From: Dyadobacter sp. 50-39
GTDB taxonomy: Bacteria; Bacteroidota; Bacteroidia; Cytophagales; Spirosomataceae
Direction: 5' to 3'
NCBI GenBank assembly: GCA_001898145.1
Contig: MKSR01000040.1
Span: 434,001-498,000, forward strand
DNA length: 64,000 nt
Below, one piece after another: positions 25,138 through 34,143 of the stretch; within the stretch, counting starts at the first letter, position 1, and each line of letters starts with the position of its first letter. The notes beneath the pieces are model-generated. The model had not been told where the DNA came from and made no database searches. It was given only the letters and a program-made list of their open reading frames with translations. The position numbers and the translations under genes are program-made.

Positions 25138-25875
25138 CTACACGCTCATCATGCCTGCACGAATTACCCGTTCAACCTTCTGCCGGTACGGGGCGCTTAC
25201 CGGCAGAATGTGCGTGCCAATTTCGATGGTGTTTCCCGTGAATGCGGTTATTTTACTGATAGCCACGATCAGCGAGCGATGTACCCGCATAAAACCTCTT
25301 GCCGCAAACCGCGCTTCGATCGCCGCCAGTCCCTGCTGAACCACGATCTCCTTTTCGGTGGTGGTGATCTTGGCCACATTCCTGAACCCTTCGATATACA
25401 GCACCTCCTGAAGAAATACTTTCACCGTAGACTTTCCGGAAAACAGATAGAGAAATGGCCCCCGGCTGGGAGTAGTCCGCCGGCGCTTTTGAATGGGGCC
25501 GCGCCTTGTAACCGGCGGCATGGCTGCATAGCACCGGTCGATACTGCGCAGGAAAGCTTCAAACCCGATCGGCTTCACCAGGCAATCAAGGATATATTCA
25601 TCGTCTCCTCTGGCCCATTTCGTCTTTTTATTCGACAAAAAGATGACCCTGGGCCTGCAAGGCAGCATTTTCAGAAATGCCTCTCCTGTTACTTTGGGAA
25701 GTATGATATCCAGGAAAAGGAGATCGATCTTGTGTTGCTGGAGATACATCAGCGCGTCGATCGCGTGATAGAATGTGCCTACGTGTTCGAGCGCGTCCAG
25801 TTCGGCGATGTAGGATTCGAGAACGCTCGCAGTGTACGGCTCATCGTCGATGATTAAGCATTTGATTCTACTCAT
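25138..25875 (-). CDS. LytTR-type response regulator
   Basis: The 245-residue protein has a receiver (CLIIDDEPYTASVLE, phospho-acceptor Asp56 in LLFLDIILP, Lys101 in LVKPIGF). A basic linker is followed by a C-terminal LytTR DNA-binding domain (about 140-242), with EVLYIEGFRNVAKI and GFMRVHRSLIVAI. The LytTR family binds DNA through beta strands and usually pairs with LytS-type kinases, but none is adjacent here. It seems distinct from the regulators at 27007 and 46478, whose sequences are much closer to each other. Confidence 0.92.
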   Translation of the reverse strand: MSRIKCLIIDDEPYTASVLESYIAELDALEHVGTFYHAIDALMYLQQHKIDLLFLDIILPKVTGEAFLKMLPCRPRVIFLSNKKTKWARGDDEYILDCLVKPIGFEAFLRSIDRCYAAMPPVTRRGPIQKRRRTTPSRGPFLYLFSGKSTVKVFLQEVLYIEGFRNVAKITTTEKEIVVQQGLAAIEARFAARGFMRVHRSLIVAISKITAFTGNTIEIGTHILPVSAPYRQKVERVIRAGMMSV

Positions 25876-26016
25876 AAAAGTAATCCGGTGAAATGATGTA
25901 TTTCGTAAGACCGGTTAAGTAATGAGAAGAAACGGTTGAGTAGGATGGCGTTCAATTTCCAAATAATTCGGGAGAACTCCAACGCCATCCCCTCGTACTG
26001 ATTGGATCCGGGCCTA

Positions 26017-26877
26017 TCAGATACTTTTCAGGTACACCCGCAATGCCCGCATTTCGGTATCTGAAAATGCGGCAGTCATCTGCCAGGGCATCGGTGCTTT
26101 GAGCTCGGTACCGTCGGGACGCTTGCCGGTCCGGAGCGTCTGGAAGAACTGCTCGTCTGTCCATTGGGCACTTTTCCCGCTGGATGAAATATTGGGAGTG
26201 CCGCCCTCTCCCGGCGTTCCCTTCATGTCGGGTTTGTGGCAGCCGGTACAGATTTGCGAAACGTATTTACCAAAATCGGCGGTAACGCCCTCGCGGATTG
26301 CCAGCGGAGGTGCTGCATTGTGATCGATTTTTTCTGCTTCAAACAGTTCCAGTTCACCAAGGTCGGTCAGGATGGTAGCCCCCACGCCGATCTCGGAAGG
26401 CGGGTTTACACGGTCCACCGGCGGAACCTGTTCGCAGTAAGCGATTACCGCGGTCAAATCGGCTTCGCTGAGCTTGCTAAAACCGCCGGAAGGCATGTAA
26501 AGGAGCGGGGTACCGTCTTCCTGCAAGCCGTGGCGAATGGCCCGCACCCAGTCGTCGGTATCGAAATCTTTGGATATCCCTCCTTTTCCGCGGGTAAGGT
26601 TACGTGCTACCAGCCGACCCATTCCTTTTTGTTCGAAGAGGACTTTACCGCCAAGGTCGCTTCCATGGCAGTCGGTGCAGCCTTTGATGGTTACCAGGCG
26701 CTTACCCACGGCAATGGAGGCTGAGTCGCGGGGGATGTGGAGTCGAACGGGCTTTACCGCATACACTTTACTTTTCCGGTTGCCCACCGTAATGTAGGCT
26801 TTGGTGTAATAACCGAGGGCAAGCAGGACGATGACCAGCAACGCGCGGCCGGTCCATTTCAGGATTTTTTTTAACAT
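26017..26877 (-). CDS. Dihaem cytochrome c
   Basis: Starting at the ATG at 26877 gives MLKKILKWTGRALLVIVLLA, a membrane anchor, and 286 residues. Two c-type haem sites are present: CTDCH (67-71) and CTGCH (210-214). Candidate sixth ligands are Met128 in LLYMPSGGF and a later Met in APMPWQM. The arrangement resembles membrane-bound cytochromes in which two class I domains are joined. It likely faces the periplasm and carries electrons to an oxidase or dehydrogenase. It stands between LytTR regulators with no respiratory genes nearby, so the electron partner is unknown. Confidence 0.92.
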   Translation of the reverse strand: MLKKILKWTGRALLVIVLLALGYYTKAYITVGNRKSKVYAVKPVRLHIPRDSASIAVGKRLVTIKGCTDCHGSDLGGKVLFEQKGMGRLVARNLTRGKGGISKDFDTDDWVRAIRHGLQEDGTPLLYMPSGGFSKLSEADLTAVIAYCEQVPPVDRVNPPSEIGVGATILTDLGELELFEAEKIDHNAAPPLAIREGVTADFGKYVSQICTGCHKPDMKGTPGEGGTPNISSSGKSAQWTDEQFFQTLRTGKRPDGTELKAPMPWQMTAAFSDTEMRALRVYLKSI

Positions 26878-27006
26878 GGCTTTTGACAATAACAGTTTGA
26901 AAAAACTGCCGGCGTGAGGCCGACATTGCAAAAATGCCCTGGCGGCCAGCCATTTCCATCGTCAAATCCGTCGAAGCGTCATAATGGGTGTATGAATTGC
27001 AAAAAG

Positions 27007-27801
27007 CTATTTACCAAGCCACTTCTTGAAGTCCATGGCTTTTTCGCGGCTGATGATCACCTCGCTGTCGGGAGCGGGCATGAGCGCGAGTTTGATTTTG
27101 TTATTGAAATAAGGATTGATCTGCTGCACGCATTGCACACTGATGATAAACTGCCGGTTAGCCCGGAAAAAGCTGTCGGGGTCCAGCATTTTTTCAAGCT
27201 CGTCGAGGGTGTAATCCACCGGGTATTTCTGATTGTTTTTGGTCTTGAAAAGGCTTGTACCTTCTTCCGAATAAAAATAGGCAATATCCCCCACCTCCAC
27301 CGGCACCCATTGCTGCACATGCTTGACCAGGAAGCGCTTCCGGTATTCCGAAGGCTGCATTTGCTCCCGCAACTGCTTTACCAGCGAATCGATGGCGTCA
27401 CGGTCGAGGTTGGCCGGGCTTTTGGCAGCGTCTGTGTCGGTACCTTTCGTGAGGCGGTTGTATTTCGCCAGGCTCGCTTCCAGCTCCTGTCGTTTGATCG
27501 GCTTCAACAGATAATCGATACTATTGACCTTGAATGCCCTCAGGGCGTATTCATCGTATGAAGTCGTAAATATCACCGGCGATTCCACCTTTACCTGGTC
27601 GAAAATCTCGAAGCTCTGGCCGTCGGCAAGTTCGATATCCATCAGGATCAGGTCGGGAACTTCATTTTCCCGCAGGAACTCCACCGACTCCTGCACGCTC
27701 GCCGTTTTCCCCACGATCTGTATATTGCCGTCAATTTCAGTCAAAAGTTTGGAGAGCTTTCTCACTGCCAGGTCCTCGTCTTCAATCAATAATACCTTCA
27801 T
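27007..27801 (-). CDS. LytTR-type response regulator of the first kinase-kinase-regulator operon
   Basis: The ATG at 27801 gives MKVLLIEDEDLAVRKLSKLL and 264 residues. The receiver has Asp55 (LILMDIELADG) and the conserved stretch FTTSYDEYALRAFKVNSIDY with LLKP. The LytTR domain (about 160-262) has FLVKHVQQWVPVEVGDIAYF and the C-terminus KKWLGK. It is the third gene of an operon with two LytS-type kinases (gap about 106 bp) and is a close paralogue of the regulator at 46478; the two share the blocks DGQSFEIF, SIDYLLKP and VDYTLDEL. Target genes are unknown. Confidence 0.94.
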   Translation of the reverse strand: MKVLLIEDEDLAVRKLSKLLTEIDGNIQIVGKTASVQESVEFLRENEVPDLILMDIELADGQSFEIFDQVKVESPVIFTTSYDEYALRAFKVNSIDYLLKPIKRQELEASLAKYNRLTKGTDTDAAKSPANLDRDAIDSLVKQLREQMQPSEYRKRFLVKHVQQWVPVEVGDIAYFYSEEGTSLFKTKNNQKYPVDYTLDELEKMLDPDSFFRANRQFIISVQCVQQINPYFNNKIKLALMPAPDSEVIISREKAMDFKKWLGK

Positions 27802-27907
27802 AAATTGGTTTTGCTGTTCATGTTTTAGGGTCAAAAGTTAGATCACGATCACCATTTAGCGAAGCCCGCAAGAAACGGGAACACACAAATGCATGATGAA
27901 ACGGAAT

Positions 27908-28966
27908 TTACCGGCTATGAAACGTCACGGCCGTCAGCAAAGGCAAGCTCACCGAAAACGTCTGCGGACTTTCATCGATATCTATCTCGCCTTCGCCCAG
28001 CAGGCTGTATTTGGTAGCAATGTTCGCCAGGCCGATGCGGCTGGAAGGTACTTTTACCGAGCGCCTTTGCAGGTTGTTCGATACGACGAGCCGGCCGTTG
28101 CGGGTCGTATGGAGACGAATGTACAGCGGTTGCTGCGGCATGATCACATTATGCTTCACCACATTTTCCATTAATAACTGCAAAGTCAGCGGCGGCAGCA
28201 TAAAGCCCCGGTAAGCCGGATTTATTTCTTCTTCAAGCCGCAGATTGCTGCCATAGCGCGTGCTGAGCAGGTGAAAATACGAGCTCGCGAAGTTCAGCTC
28301 CGATTCCAGCGTGGTAAGTTCCGACTCGTTGCTCCGCAGCAGGTAGCGGTACACATTGCTCATCTCGTCGATAAACTGCGTGGCCAGCTCCGCATCCTCT
28401 TCGATAAGGGACGAGAGCGAATTGAGGCAGTTGAACAGGAAATGCGGGTTAATCTGTTGCTTCAAACTTTCGAACTGGCTTTGAAGATTTGCTTTCCGCA
28501 GTTTCTCGGTCTCGATCAGCTTCTGCTGCCACAGCTCGAATGCGTACACGCCCTCATGTATACAGGTGACCACCACATTCATGAGCGCACCCAGCCCGAG
28601 TGCCCATTCGTAGCTTTTAAGGTCGTAGATGTAGCCGGGAAAACCTGCCGCCTCATAGCCGAAAAAGAGCCCGCTGATAATGGCGACATTGCAAACAATG
28701 TGGGCCGGGATCATGAGCAGCATCCGCTTGGGCGTTTGCTGGAAATGCGAATACTGCTTTCGGAACCAGAAGCCTATCCGGGCATGCACCAGCTGGTACG
28801 CCATGCCGAATACGATGGTCGACACGACCGTTGCCTTCACAAAGACCGAGATATCCGAGAAGTAAATATTACCTACCAGCAGGTAATTCATCAGGAAAAT
28901 ATAGGCCGGCAGCAAGGCGAGCGCGATCCAGATATCCTGTTTGGTATAGGTGACCAGCAGCTTCAC
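27908..28966 (-). CDS. LytS-type sensor histidine kinase (second of the operon)
   Basis: The 352-residue protein has four predicted N-terminal membrane helices (to about residue 140) and a coiled coil. The His_kinase motif INPHFLFNCLNSL holds His175. A HATPase-like C-terminus follows, with N box LLMENVVKHNVI and lid remnant RIGLANIATKY. Such kinases sense envelope signals through the membrane part and phosphorylate LytTR regulators. The start overlaps the preceding kinase stop by 4 bp (ATGA), which indicates tight co-translation. The regulator follows downstream. In position and motif it corresponds to the kinase at 45364-46473. Confidence 0.94.
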   Translation of the reverse strand: MKLLVTYTKQDIWIALALLPAYIFLMNYLLVGNIYFSDISVFVKATVVSTIVFGMAYQLVHARIGFWFRKQYSHFQQTPKRMLLMIPAHIVCNVAIISGLFFGYEAAGFPGYIYDLKSYEWALGLGALMNVVVTCIHEGVYAFELWQQKLIETEKLRKANLQSQFESLKQQINPHFLFNCLNSLSSLIEEDAELATQFIDEMSNVYRYLLRSNESELTTLESELNFASSYFHLLSTRYGSNLRLEEEINPAYRGFMLPPLTLQLLMENVVKHNVIMPQQPLYIRLHTTRNGRLVVSNNLQRRSVKVPSSRIGLANIATKYSLLGEGEIDIDESPQTFSVSLPLLTAVTFHSR

Positions 28967-30081
28967 GTTGTTTCAAGTTGGTTACGGGGTGTTCCTACGG
29001 GGATTCTGACGGTGAAAGTCTTGCCGTCGTCGAAAAGCATCGGCTCTTCCAGGTGCAGGTCGCGGAAACGCGCGATGAGCGCTTCCAGGCCCTCACGGGC
29101 TGCATTGAGGTTTTTAGGCTGGATCGAATTGCGGACTTCGAGCTGCCCGTCCTGCGTGGTAATGGACAGTTTCAACGGCTTTTGCTTCATCACCACATTG
29201 TTACGTATCGCATTGTCCACCAGGGCCTGCAACGTCAGCACCGGCACCATACAATGTGCGCAGCTGTCATCGATATTCATCTCCACCTCGATCGCCGCCC
29301 CATAGCGGGCGCTCGTCAGAAAGAGGTAGGAATGGATGAATTCGCTTTCACTTTTCAGCGATGCCAACCCGTTTTCGCTGGTATGGAGCAGATAGCGGTA
29401 CACGCTCGAAAGCTCGTCCAGGAATGTACCGGCCTGCACCGGGTCTTCCTCCACGAGCGCGGAAAGCGAATTGAGGCTATTGAACAAAAAATGGGGATTG
29501 ACCTGGCTTTTGAGGTTGTCAAACTGGTTTTGCAGCGATTGCTTTTTGATGGCCTCTTCTTCCTGCAACGCAATTCCGTATTGGCTCAGCGAATAGATCA
29601 GTTCGTAAATCGCGCCAACGGAGAAGAGCGTCACTACGCACAGGATAATGTAAATGCAGTATTCTTTCAACGTAAAAACCTCCCAGTCCCAGCGGGCGAA
29701 ATACAGGAGCAGGAAGAAGAGAGCCTGGCTCACAACCTCGATCACCAGGTACCCCGAGAACGTTCCGAGTATCCTTGGGCGGGTTTGTGCGATATCGGGG
29801 TAGCGCGCCCGCCATTTCTCGCTCCACCAAGCCATTACCTGCCAGGTAACGAGCGTGCAACCGAGCCAGGCCAGGGTAATGGTGAGGCTTTTCCAATTAC
29901 TTCCAATGAATTTCTGGACAAGAAAAAGATTCAGCAGCAAGGCCCATACCAGGATCACGAGCGGGCGGAACCATTTCCATTGCGAAGGATTTTTCAACTT
30001 ATACCGGCAGATTAGGGTCTTGGACGTGATTTTTGTTCCAAAATATAAAACTAGTTGCGCCCGATCGATTATCAAATACAT
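28963..30081 (-). CDS. LytS-type sensor histidine kinase (first of the operon), divergent ATP lid
   Basis: The 372-residue protein has four membrane helices (about 40-57, 64-83, 110-128, 142-165). The phospho-acceptor motif VNPHFLFNSLNSL holds His197, and the N box is LVDNAIRNNVV, where the usual His is Asn. The usual glycine-rich lid motif (I/V-G-L-x-N) is replaced by AAREGLEALIARF. It is first in the operon and overlaps the next kinase by 4 bp. The loss of the glycine motif, also seen in the paralogous first kinase at 44178, suggests weaker ATP use or a heterodimer role. The first ATG is taken, but a later start is possible. Confidence 0.9.
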   Translation of the reverse strand: MYLIIDRAQLVLYFGTKITSKTLICRYKLKNPSQWKWFRPLVILVWALLLNLFLVQKFIGSNWKSLTITLAWLGCTLVTWQVMAWWSEKWRARYPDIAQTRPRILGTFSGYLVIEVVSQALFFLLLYFARWDWEVFTLKEYCIYIILCVVTLFSVGAIYELIYSLSQYGIALQEEEAIKKQSLQNQFDNLKSQVNPHFLFNSLNSLSALVEEDPVQAGTFLDELSSVYRYLLHTSENGLASLKSESEFIHSYLFLTSARYGAAIEVEMNIDDSCAHCMVPVLTLQALVDNAIRNNVVMKQKPLKLSITTQDGQLEVRNSIQPKNLNAAREGLEALIARFRDLHLEEPMLFDDGKTFTVRIPVGTPRNQLETT

Positions 30082-30287
30082 TCCCGCGCATTTTGCCGTT
30101 CAAAAAAGCTATTTTTTTCAGGCTCCAATCAAAAATGATTATCTTTATAAGCGCTGTAAACTAGCCAGTTACTTATTCAACCCCAGCCTGCCGCGCATCC
30201 ATTTTCTTTGCAACACCACAAACATCTGAAATACGGTCCGCCCGGACCGGAAAGGCTTTATTGTTTTTCATTTAAACCCCTTCTCAG

Positions 30288-31658
30288 ATGGAAGCAAACA
30301 GTTCCTCCAAAACAATCCCCAGTTTCAGGGGCAGAGTCATCACACCCGGCGATGCCGATTACGAAACCGCCAGAAAAGTCCATAACGGCATGGTGGACAA
30401 ATGCCCCGAGTTCATCGTACGCTGCGCCGACGAGACAGACGTCGTCAAAGCAGTTCAGTTTGCCCGCGACAACGATCTGCTGGTGGCCGTTCGCGGCGGC
30501 GGCCACAACGGTGCCGGCCTCGGCGTATGTGACCAAGGGTTAGTCATCGACCTTTCGGCCATGCGACACGTGACGGTCGATCCGGTTGCCCGTACCATCC
30601 GGGCGCAGGGTGGCTGCCTGCTGGGCGACCTGGACACAGCCGGCCATCCGCACGGGCTCGCCGTACCCACCGGCATCAACGCCACCACGGGCATCGGAGG
30701 ACTTACCCTGGGAGGAGGTTTGGGGCATTTGACCCGTTTCGGCGGCCTCACGATCGACAACCTGCTGGAAGCAGAGGTAGTACTGGCCAGCGGGAGCATT
30801 GTCAAAGCATCCGCCAACGAAAACGCGGACCTTTTTTGGGCGCTTCGCGGCGGCGGCGGCAATTTCGGGGTCGTCACGTCATTTCTTTTTAAAGCACATC
30901 CCGTGCACACGGTTTACGGCGGGCCGATGTTCTGGGACATTAACGACGCCAAAGCAATGATGGAATGGTACCAGGACTTCATCAAGCAGGCGCCCGATAG
31001 CGTGAGCGGCTTCTTCAATTTTCACAGAATACCTCCTGCCCCCATATTCCCCGAGCAATACCACCTGCAACTGATGTGCGGGATCGTATGGTCATGCATT
31101 GATGAGGAGGAAGCGAATGAAGTTTTTGAAATGGTACGCAAATTCAGGACACCGCTGATTGATGCCGTCGGGCCGCTGCCGGTCCCTGCCCTGCAAACCA
31201 TGTTCGACGATCTCTTTGCCCCTGGGCTGTACTGGTATTGGAAGGGCGATTTCGTGAAGTACCTGAGTCCGGAGGTAATGGATGTACACATCAAGCACGC
31301 GCACCGCATCCCGAATTTCTTCTCGGGAATGCACCTTTACCCTATCAACGGGGCAGCCGGCAGGGTAAGCAACGATGCCACTGCCTGGAACTACCGCGAT
31401 GCTACCTGGTCGATGGTGATCGTAGGCATTTCTCCCGATCCGGCCGAAAAGGATATCGTTACGAAGTTTGCCAGAGAGTATTGGCAGGAGCTGCATCCCC
31501 ACGGCGCAGGCGGGGCCTATGTCAATTTTATGATGGATGAAGGCGCCGATCGCGTAAAGGCGACTTACGGAAGCAATTATGAGAAGCTCGTGCGGGTAAA
31601 AGCCAAATACGACCCGGATAACTTATTCAGGGTAAACCAGAATATCAAACCGGCATGA
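30288..31658 (+). CDS. FAD-binding oxidoreductase of the berberine-bridge/GOOX family
   Basis: The 456-residue flavoprotein has the PCMH-type FAD domain, with VRGGGHNGAGLGVCDQGLVI (His73 for covalent FAD) and GIGGLTLGGGLGHLTRFGGL. The BBE C-terminus has YGSNYEKLVRVKAKYDPDNL and FRVNQNIKP. In bicovalent members a Cys follows the second FAD loop (GTCxTVG); here the aligned residue is Asn131 in GINATTG, so only the histidyl link is expected. These enzymes oxidise sugars, oligosaccharides or secondary metabolites and release hydrogen peroxide. No signal peptide is evident, so it may act in the cytoplasm. It stands alone between the LytS operon and PBP1A. Confidence 0.92.
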   Translation: MEANSSSKTIPSFRGRVITPGDADYETARKVHNGMVDKCPEFIVRCADETDVVKAVQFARDNDLLVAVRGGGHNGAGLGVCDQGLVIDLSAMRHVTVDPVARTIRAQGGCLLGDLDTAGHPHGLAVPTGINATTGIGGLTLGGGLGHLTRFGGLTIDNLLEAEVVLASGSIVKASANENADLFWALRGGGGNFGVVTSFLFKAHPVHTVYGGPMFWDINDAKAMMEWYQDFIKQAPDSVSGFFNFHRIPPAPIFPEQYHLQLMCGIVWSCIDEEEANEVFEMVRKFRTPLIDAVGPLPVPALQTMFDDLFAPGLYWYWKGDFVKYLSPEVMDVHIKHAHRIPNFFSGMHLYPINGAAGRVSNDATAWNYRDATWSMVIVGISPDPAEKDIVTKFAREYWQELHPHGAGGAYVNFMMDEGADRVKATYGSNYEKLVRVKAKYDPDNLFRVNQNIKPA

Positions 31659-31714
31659 TAGCATGTCGTGCTGAGCGGACCGTTCTGCGGGAGCGGCCCA
31701 CTCAGCGCGGCAAA

Positions 31715-34018
31715 TCAGAATAATACCCCTTCGTCGTCCGACTTGGCTGGTGGCGTGTACACGTCTTCGGTCGTCTGTGTGGTGTCGGTGGCGCATTCTC
31801 CCGTGTAACCTTCGGGCCTTGGGAAAGGCCCTTTGCGGTACTGAACGAGCGTCTGGTCGTTATAAACCTTCTGCATGAATGCGCCCCAGGCAGGCATCGC
31901 CACGCGCCCGCCCTGCCCTAATGCAAGCGAACGGTAGTGAATGCTGCGGTCCTCGCCGCCTACCCATATGCCGGCCACGAGGTTGTGCGTCATGCCCATG
32001 AACCAGCCGTCGGAATGGTTTTGAGAAGTACCGGTTTTGGCGGCGATCTCATTGCCGTCGGTAACGCCGTACTGGCGCAGGCGGCCGGCCGTACCACCGG
32101 CATCTTCCACCGCGCCGCGCATGAGATAGAGCATATTGTAAGCCATATTTTCACTCAACTCCTGGCTCTGCTGTTCGTGAAATTCGGCCAGCAGCTTGCC
32201 ATGGCGGTCCTCGATGCGCAGGATCGTCATCGGCATTACCTTGTAGCCCCCATTGGCAAATGATGAATAGGCGGATACCATTTCGTACACCGAAACGTCG
32301 CCCGTGCCCAGGCAAAGCGCCGGCGTGGCCGGAAGCTCGCTGGTAATGCCCAGTTTATGCGCATAATCGACCACCGTGTTAGCTTTCACCATTTTCATAA
32401 TATTGGCAGTCACCGAGTTGACCGATTTCCCCAAAGCCTGGCGGAGGGTCAGCGGCTGCTCCGAATAAACGCCGTTGGAATTTTTAGGCGTGTAATCTTC
32501 CTGGACATCGTCGATTCCCGCCTGGAATGTCACGGGCGAATCCATGATCTTCTCGCAGGGCGTAATGAAGTTCTTATCCAAACCAGCCGTGTATACAAAT
32601 GGCTTGAATGTAGAGCCGGGCTGCCTCTTGCCCTGCTTCACGTGGTCGTACTGGAAGTATTTGAAATTGATCCCTCCTACCCACGCTTTTACGTGCCCGT
32701 TGCGAGGGTCCATGGCCATCATACCCGCCCGCAGGAAGCGCTTGTAGTACTTGATGGAGTCGATCGGACTCATGGTCACTTCTTTCTCGCCATCCCAGGA
32801 GAACACCTTCATTTTGTAAGGCTTTTTCATCACTTTCCATGCCTCCTCTTCGCCCAGTTTACTTTTCAGGACGTTGAAATACGGCAGGCGACGGACGGCC
32901 GTGTTAATAAATCCGGGAATTTCCTTGCCGTTCTCGTCAATCCAGGGGTTACGGCCTTTCCAGTGATCCGCGAAAATTTTCTGCTGCTCTTTCATGTGGC
33001 GCGTCAGCGCTTCTTCCATGTACGCCTGCATGCGCGAGTCGATGGTCGTGTAAATGCGCAGGCCGCTGGTGTAGAGGTTCAGGTCGGTACCGTTTTCCTC
33101 GTTGTACATTTTCACCCAGGCTTTCAGGTAGCCGCGCATCGACTCCTGGAAGTACGGTGCAGGACCGTTGGCATGGGTTTCCATCGAGAATTGCAGCCCC
33201 AGCGGCTTTTCTTTGAGCAGGTTGAAATCGTCGTCGGTAATGTAATCGTACTTGGCCATCTGCGCCAGTACGGTGTTGCGGCGGTTGGTGGCGTTTTGCG
33301 GGAAGCGCAGCGGATTGAAAATCGTCGGGTTTTGCAGCATTCCCACCAGCAATGCGGCCTGCGGAATGTCCAGGTCCTGCACATCGGTATCGAAATACGT
33401 TTTGGAGGCCACCTTCACACCGTATGCATTATTCCCAAAGGAAACGGTGTTCAGGTACATCTGCATGATCTCCTGCTTGGTATACTTCCTTTCGAGCGTA
33501 ATAGAAAGGATCCATTCCTTGGTTTTAGCGATCACGATCCGGACAACCGGTATCTTGCCCAAAGTCCCTTCATATTCTTCCGAGCGCGTATTGAAGAGGT
33601 TCTTGGCTACCTGCTGCGTGAGGGTACTGCCGCCGCCGGAACTGGTGCTACCCGTCATCAACCCCTTCGCGACGCGCAAAAGGCTGCGTGGGTCAATACC
33701 CGAATGGCTGATGAAGCGCGTATCTTCCGTGGCCAGCAATGCATTGATCAGGTTGGGGGAAATTTGGGATATTTCAACCGGAGACCGGTTCTCGATCAGG
33801 TATTTACCGATCGATTTCCCATCCTGCGAGATCAGGTCCGATGCGATTTCACTTTTGGGGTTTTCCAATGCTTTCAAATCCGGCATACCGCCGAAAAGCC
33901 AGAAAAAGTTGTAGTTGACGGCGGCAATGTACAATATCAGCAGCGCAAGCCCTATGCCGAATCCACGCCACAACAGGAGGATACGACGCCGGTATTTCCC
34001 GGGTTTGAATTGAATCAT
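31715..34018 (-). CDS. Class A penicillin-binding protein (PBP1A-like)
   Basis: Using the ATG at 34018 (MIQFKPGKYRRRILLL) gives 767 residues with one N-terminal membrane helix (13-33). The GT51 transglycosylase domain has the catalytic Glu98 in TEDTRFISHSGIDPRSL and the stretch GGGSTLTQQVAKNLFN. The transpeptidase domain has the SxxK motif GSTFKPF, SVN (KSVNSVT) and KTG (AAKTGTSQNHSDGWFMG). It polymerises and cross-links peptidoglycan in the periplasm. The tail is short and Thr/Asp-rich. The gene is monocistronic on the minus strand. A start at 34072 would add 18 residues of unlikely sequence. Confidence 0.95.
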   Translation of the reverse strand: MIQFKPGKYRRRILLLWRGFGIGLALLILYIAAVNYNFFWLFGGMPDLKALENPKSEIASDLISQDGKSIGKYLIENRSPVEISQISPNLINALLATEDTRFISHSGIDPRSLLRVAKGLMTGSTSSGGGSTLTQQVAKNLFNTRSEEYEGTLGKIPVVRIVIAKTKEWILSITLERKYTKQEIMQMYLNTVSFGNNAYGVKVASKTYFDTDVQDLDIPQAALLVGMLQNPTIFNPLRFPQNATNRRNTVLAQMAKYDYITDDDFNLLKEKPLGLQFSMETHANGPAPYFQESMRGYLKAWVKMYNEENGTDLNLYTSGLRIYTTIDSRMQAYMEEALTRHMKEQQKIFADHWKGRNPWIDENGKEIPGFINTAVRRLPYFNVLKSKLGEEEAWKVMKKPYKMKVFSWDGEKEVTMSPIDSIKYYKRFLRAGMMAMDPRNGHVKAWVGGINFKYFQYDHVKQGKRQPGSTFKPFVYTAGLDKNFITPCEKIMDSPVTFQAGIDDVQEDYTPKNSNGVYSEQPLTLRQALGKSVNSVTANIMKMVKANTVVDYAHKLGITSELPATPALCLGTGDVSVYEMVSAYSSFANGGYKVMPMTILRIEDRHGKLLAEFHEQQSQELSENMAYNMLYLMRGAVEDAGGTAGRLRQYGVTDGNEIAAKTGTSQNHSDGWFMGMTHNLVAGIWVGGEDRSIHYRSLALGQGGRVAMPAWGAFMQKVYNDQTLVQYRKGPFPRPEGYTGECATDTTQTTEDVYTPPAKSDDEGVLF

Positions 34019-34143
34019 GAATTTCAGAGTAACGTCTAATAAACCGACCAAATAAGCGAATTTGATCCACAAATCAGCTATTAGAACGTTACCGGGGAGG
34101 TATTTGCTATTTTTCGATGCAAATATTTAAGCGGGCCGGCTCC

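Noticed and set aside
28271-29305. 344-codon plus-strand frame antisense to the LytS-type kinases
   Set aside because: It crosses the overlapping ends of two real kinase genes and has no family sequence.
32357-34039. 560-codon plus-strand frame antisense to the PBP1A gene
   Set aside because: Shadow of a gene with complete catalytic motifs. The translation is rich in His, Arg and Gln with no domain.
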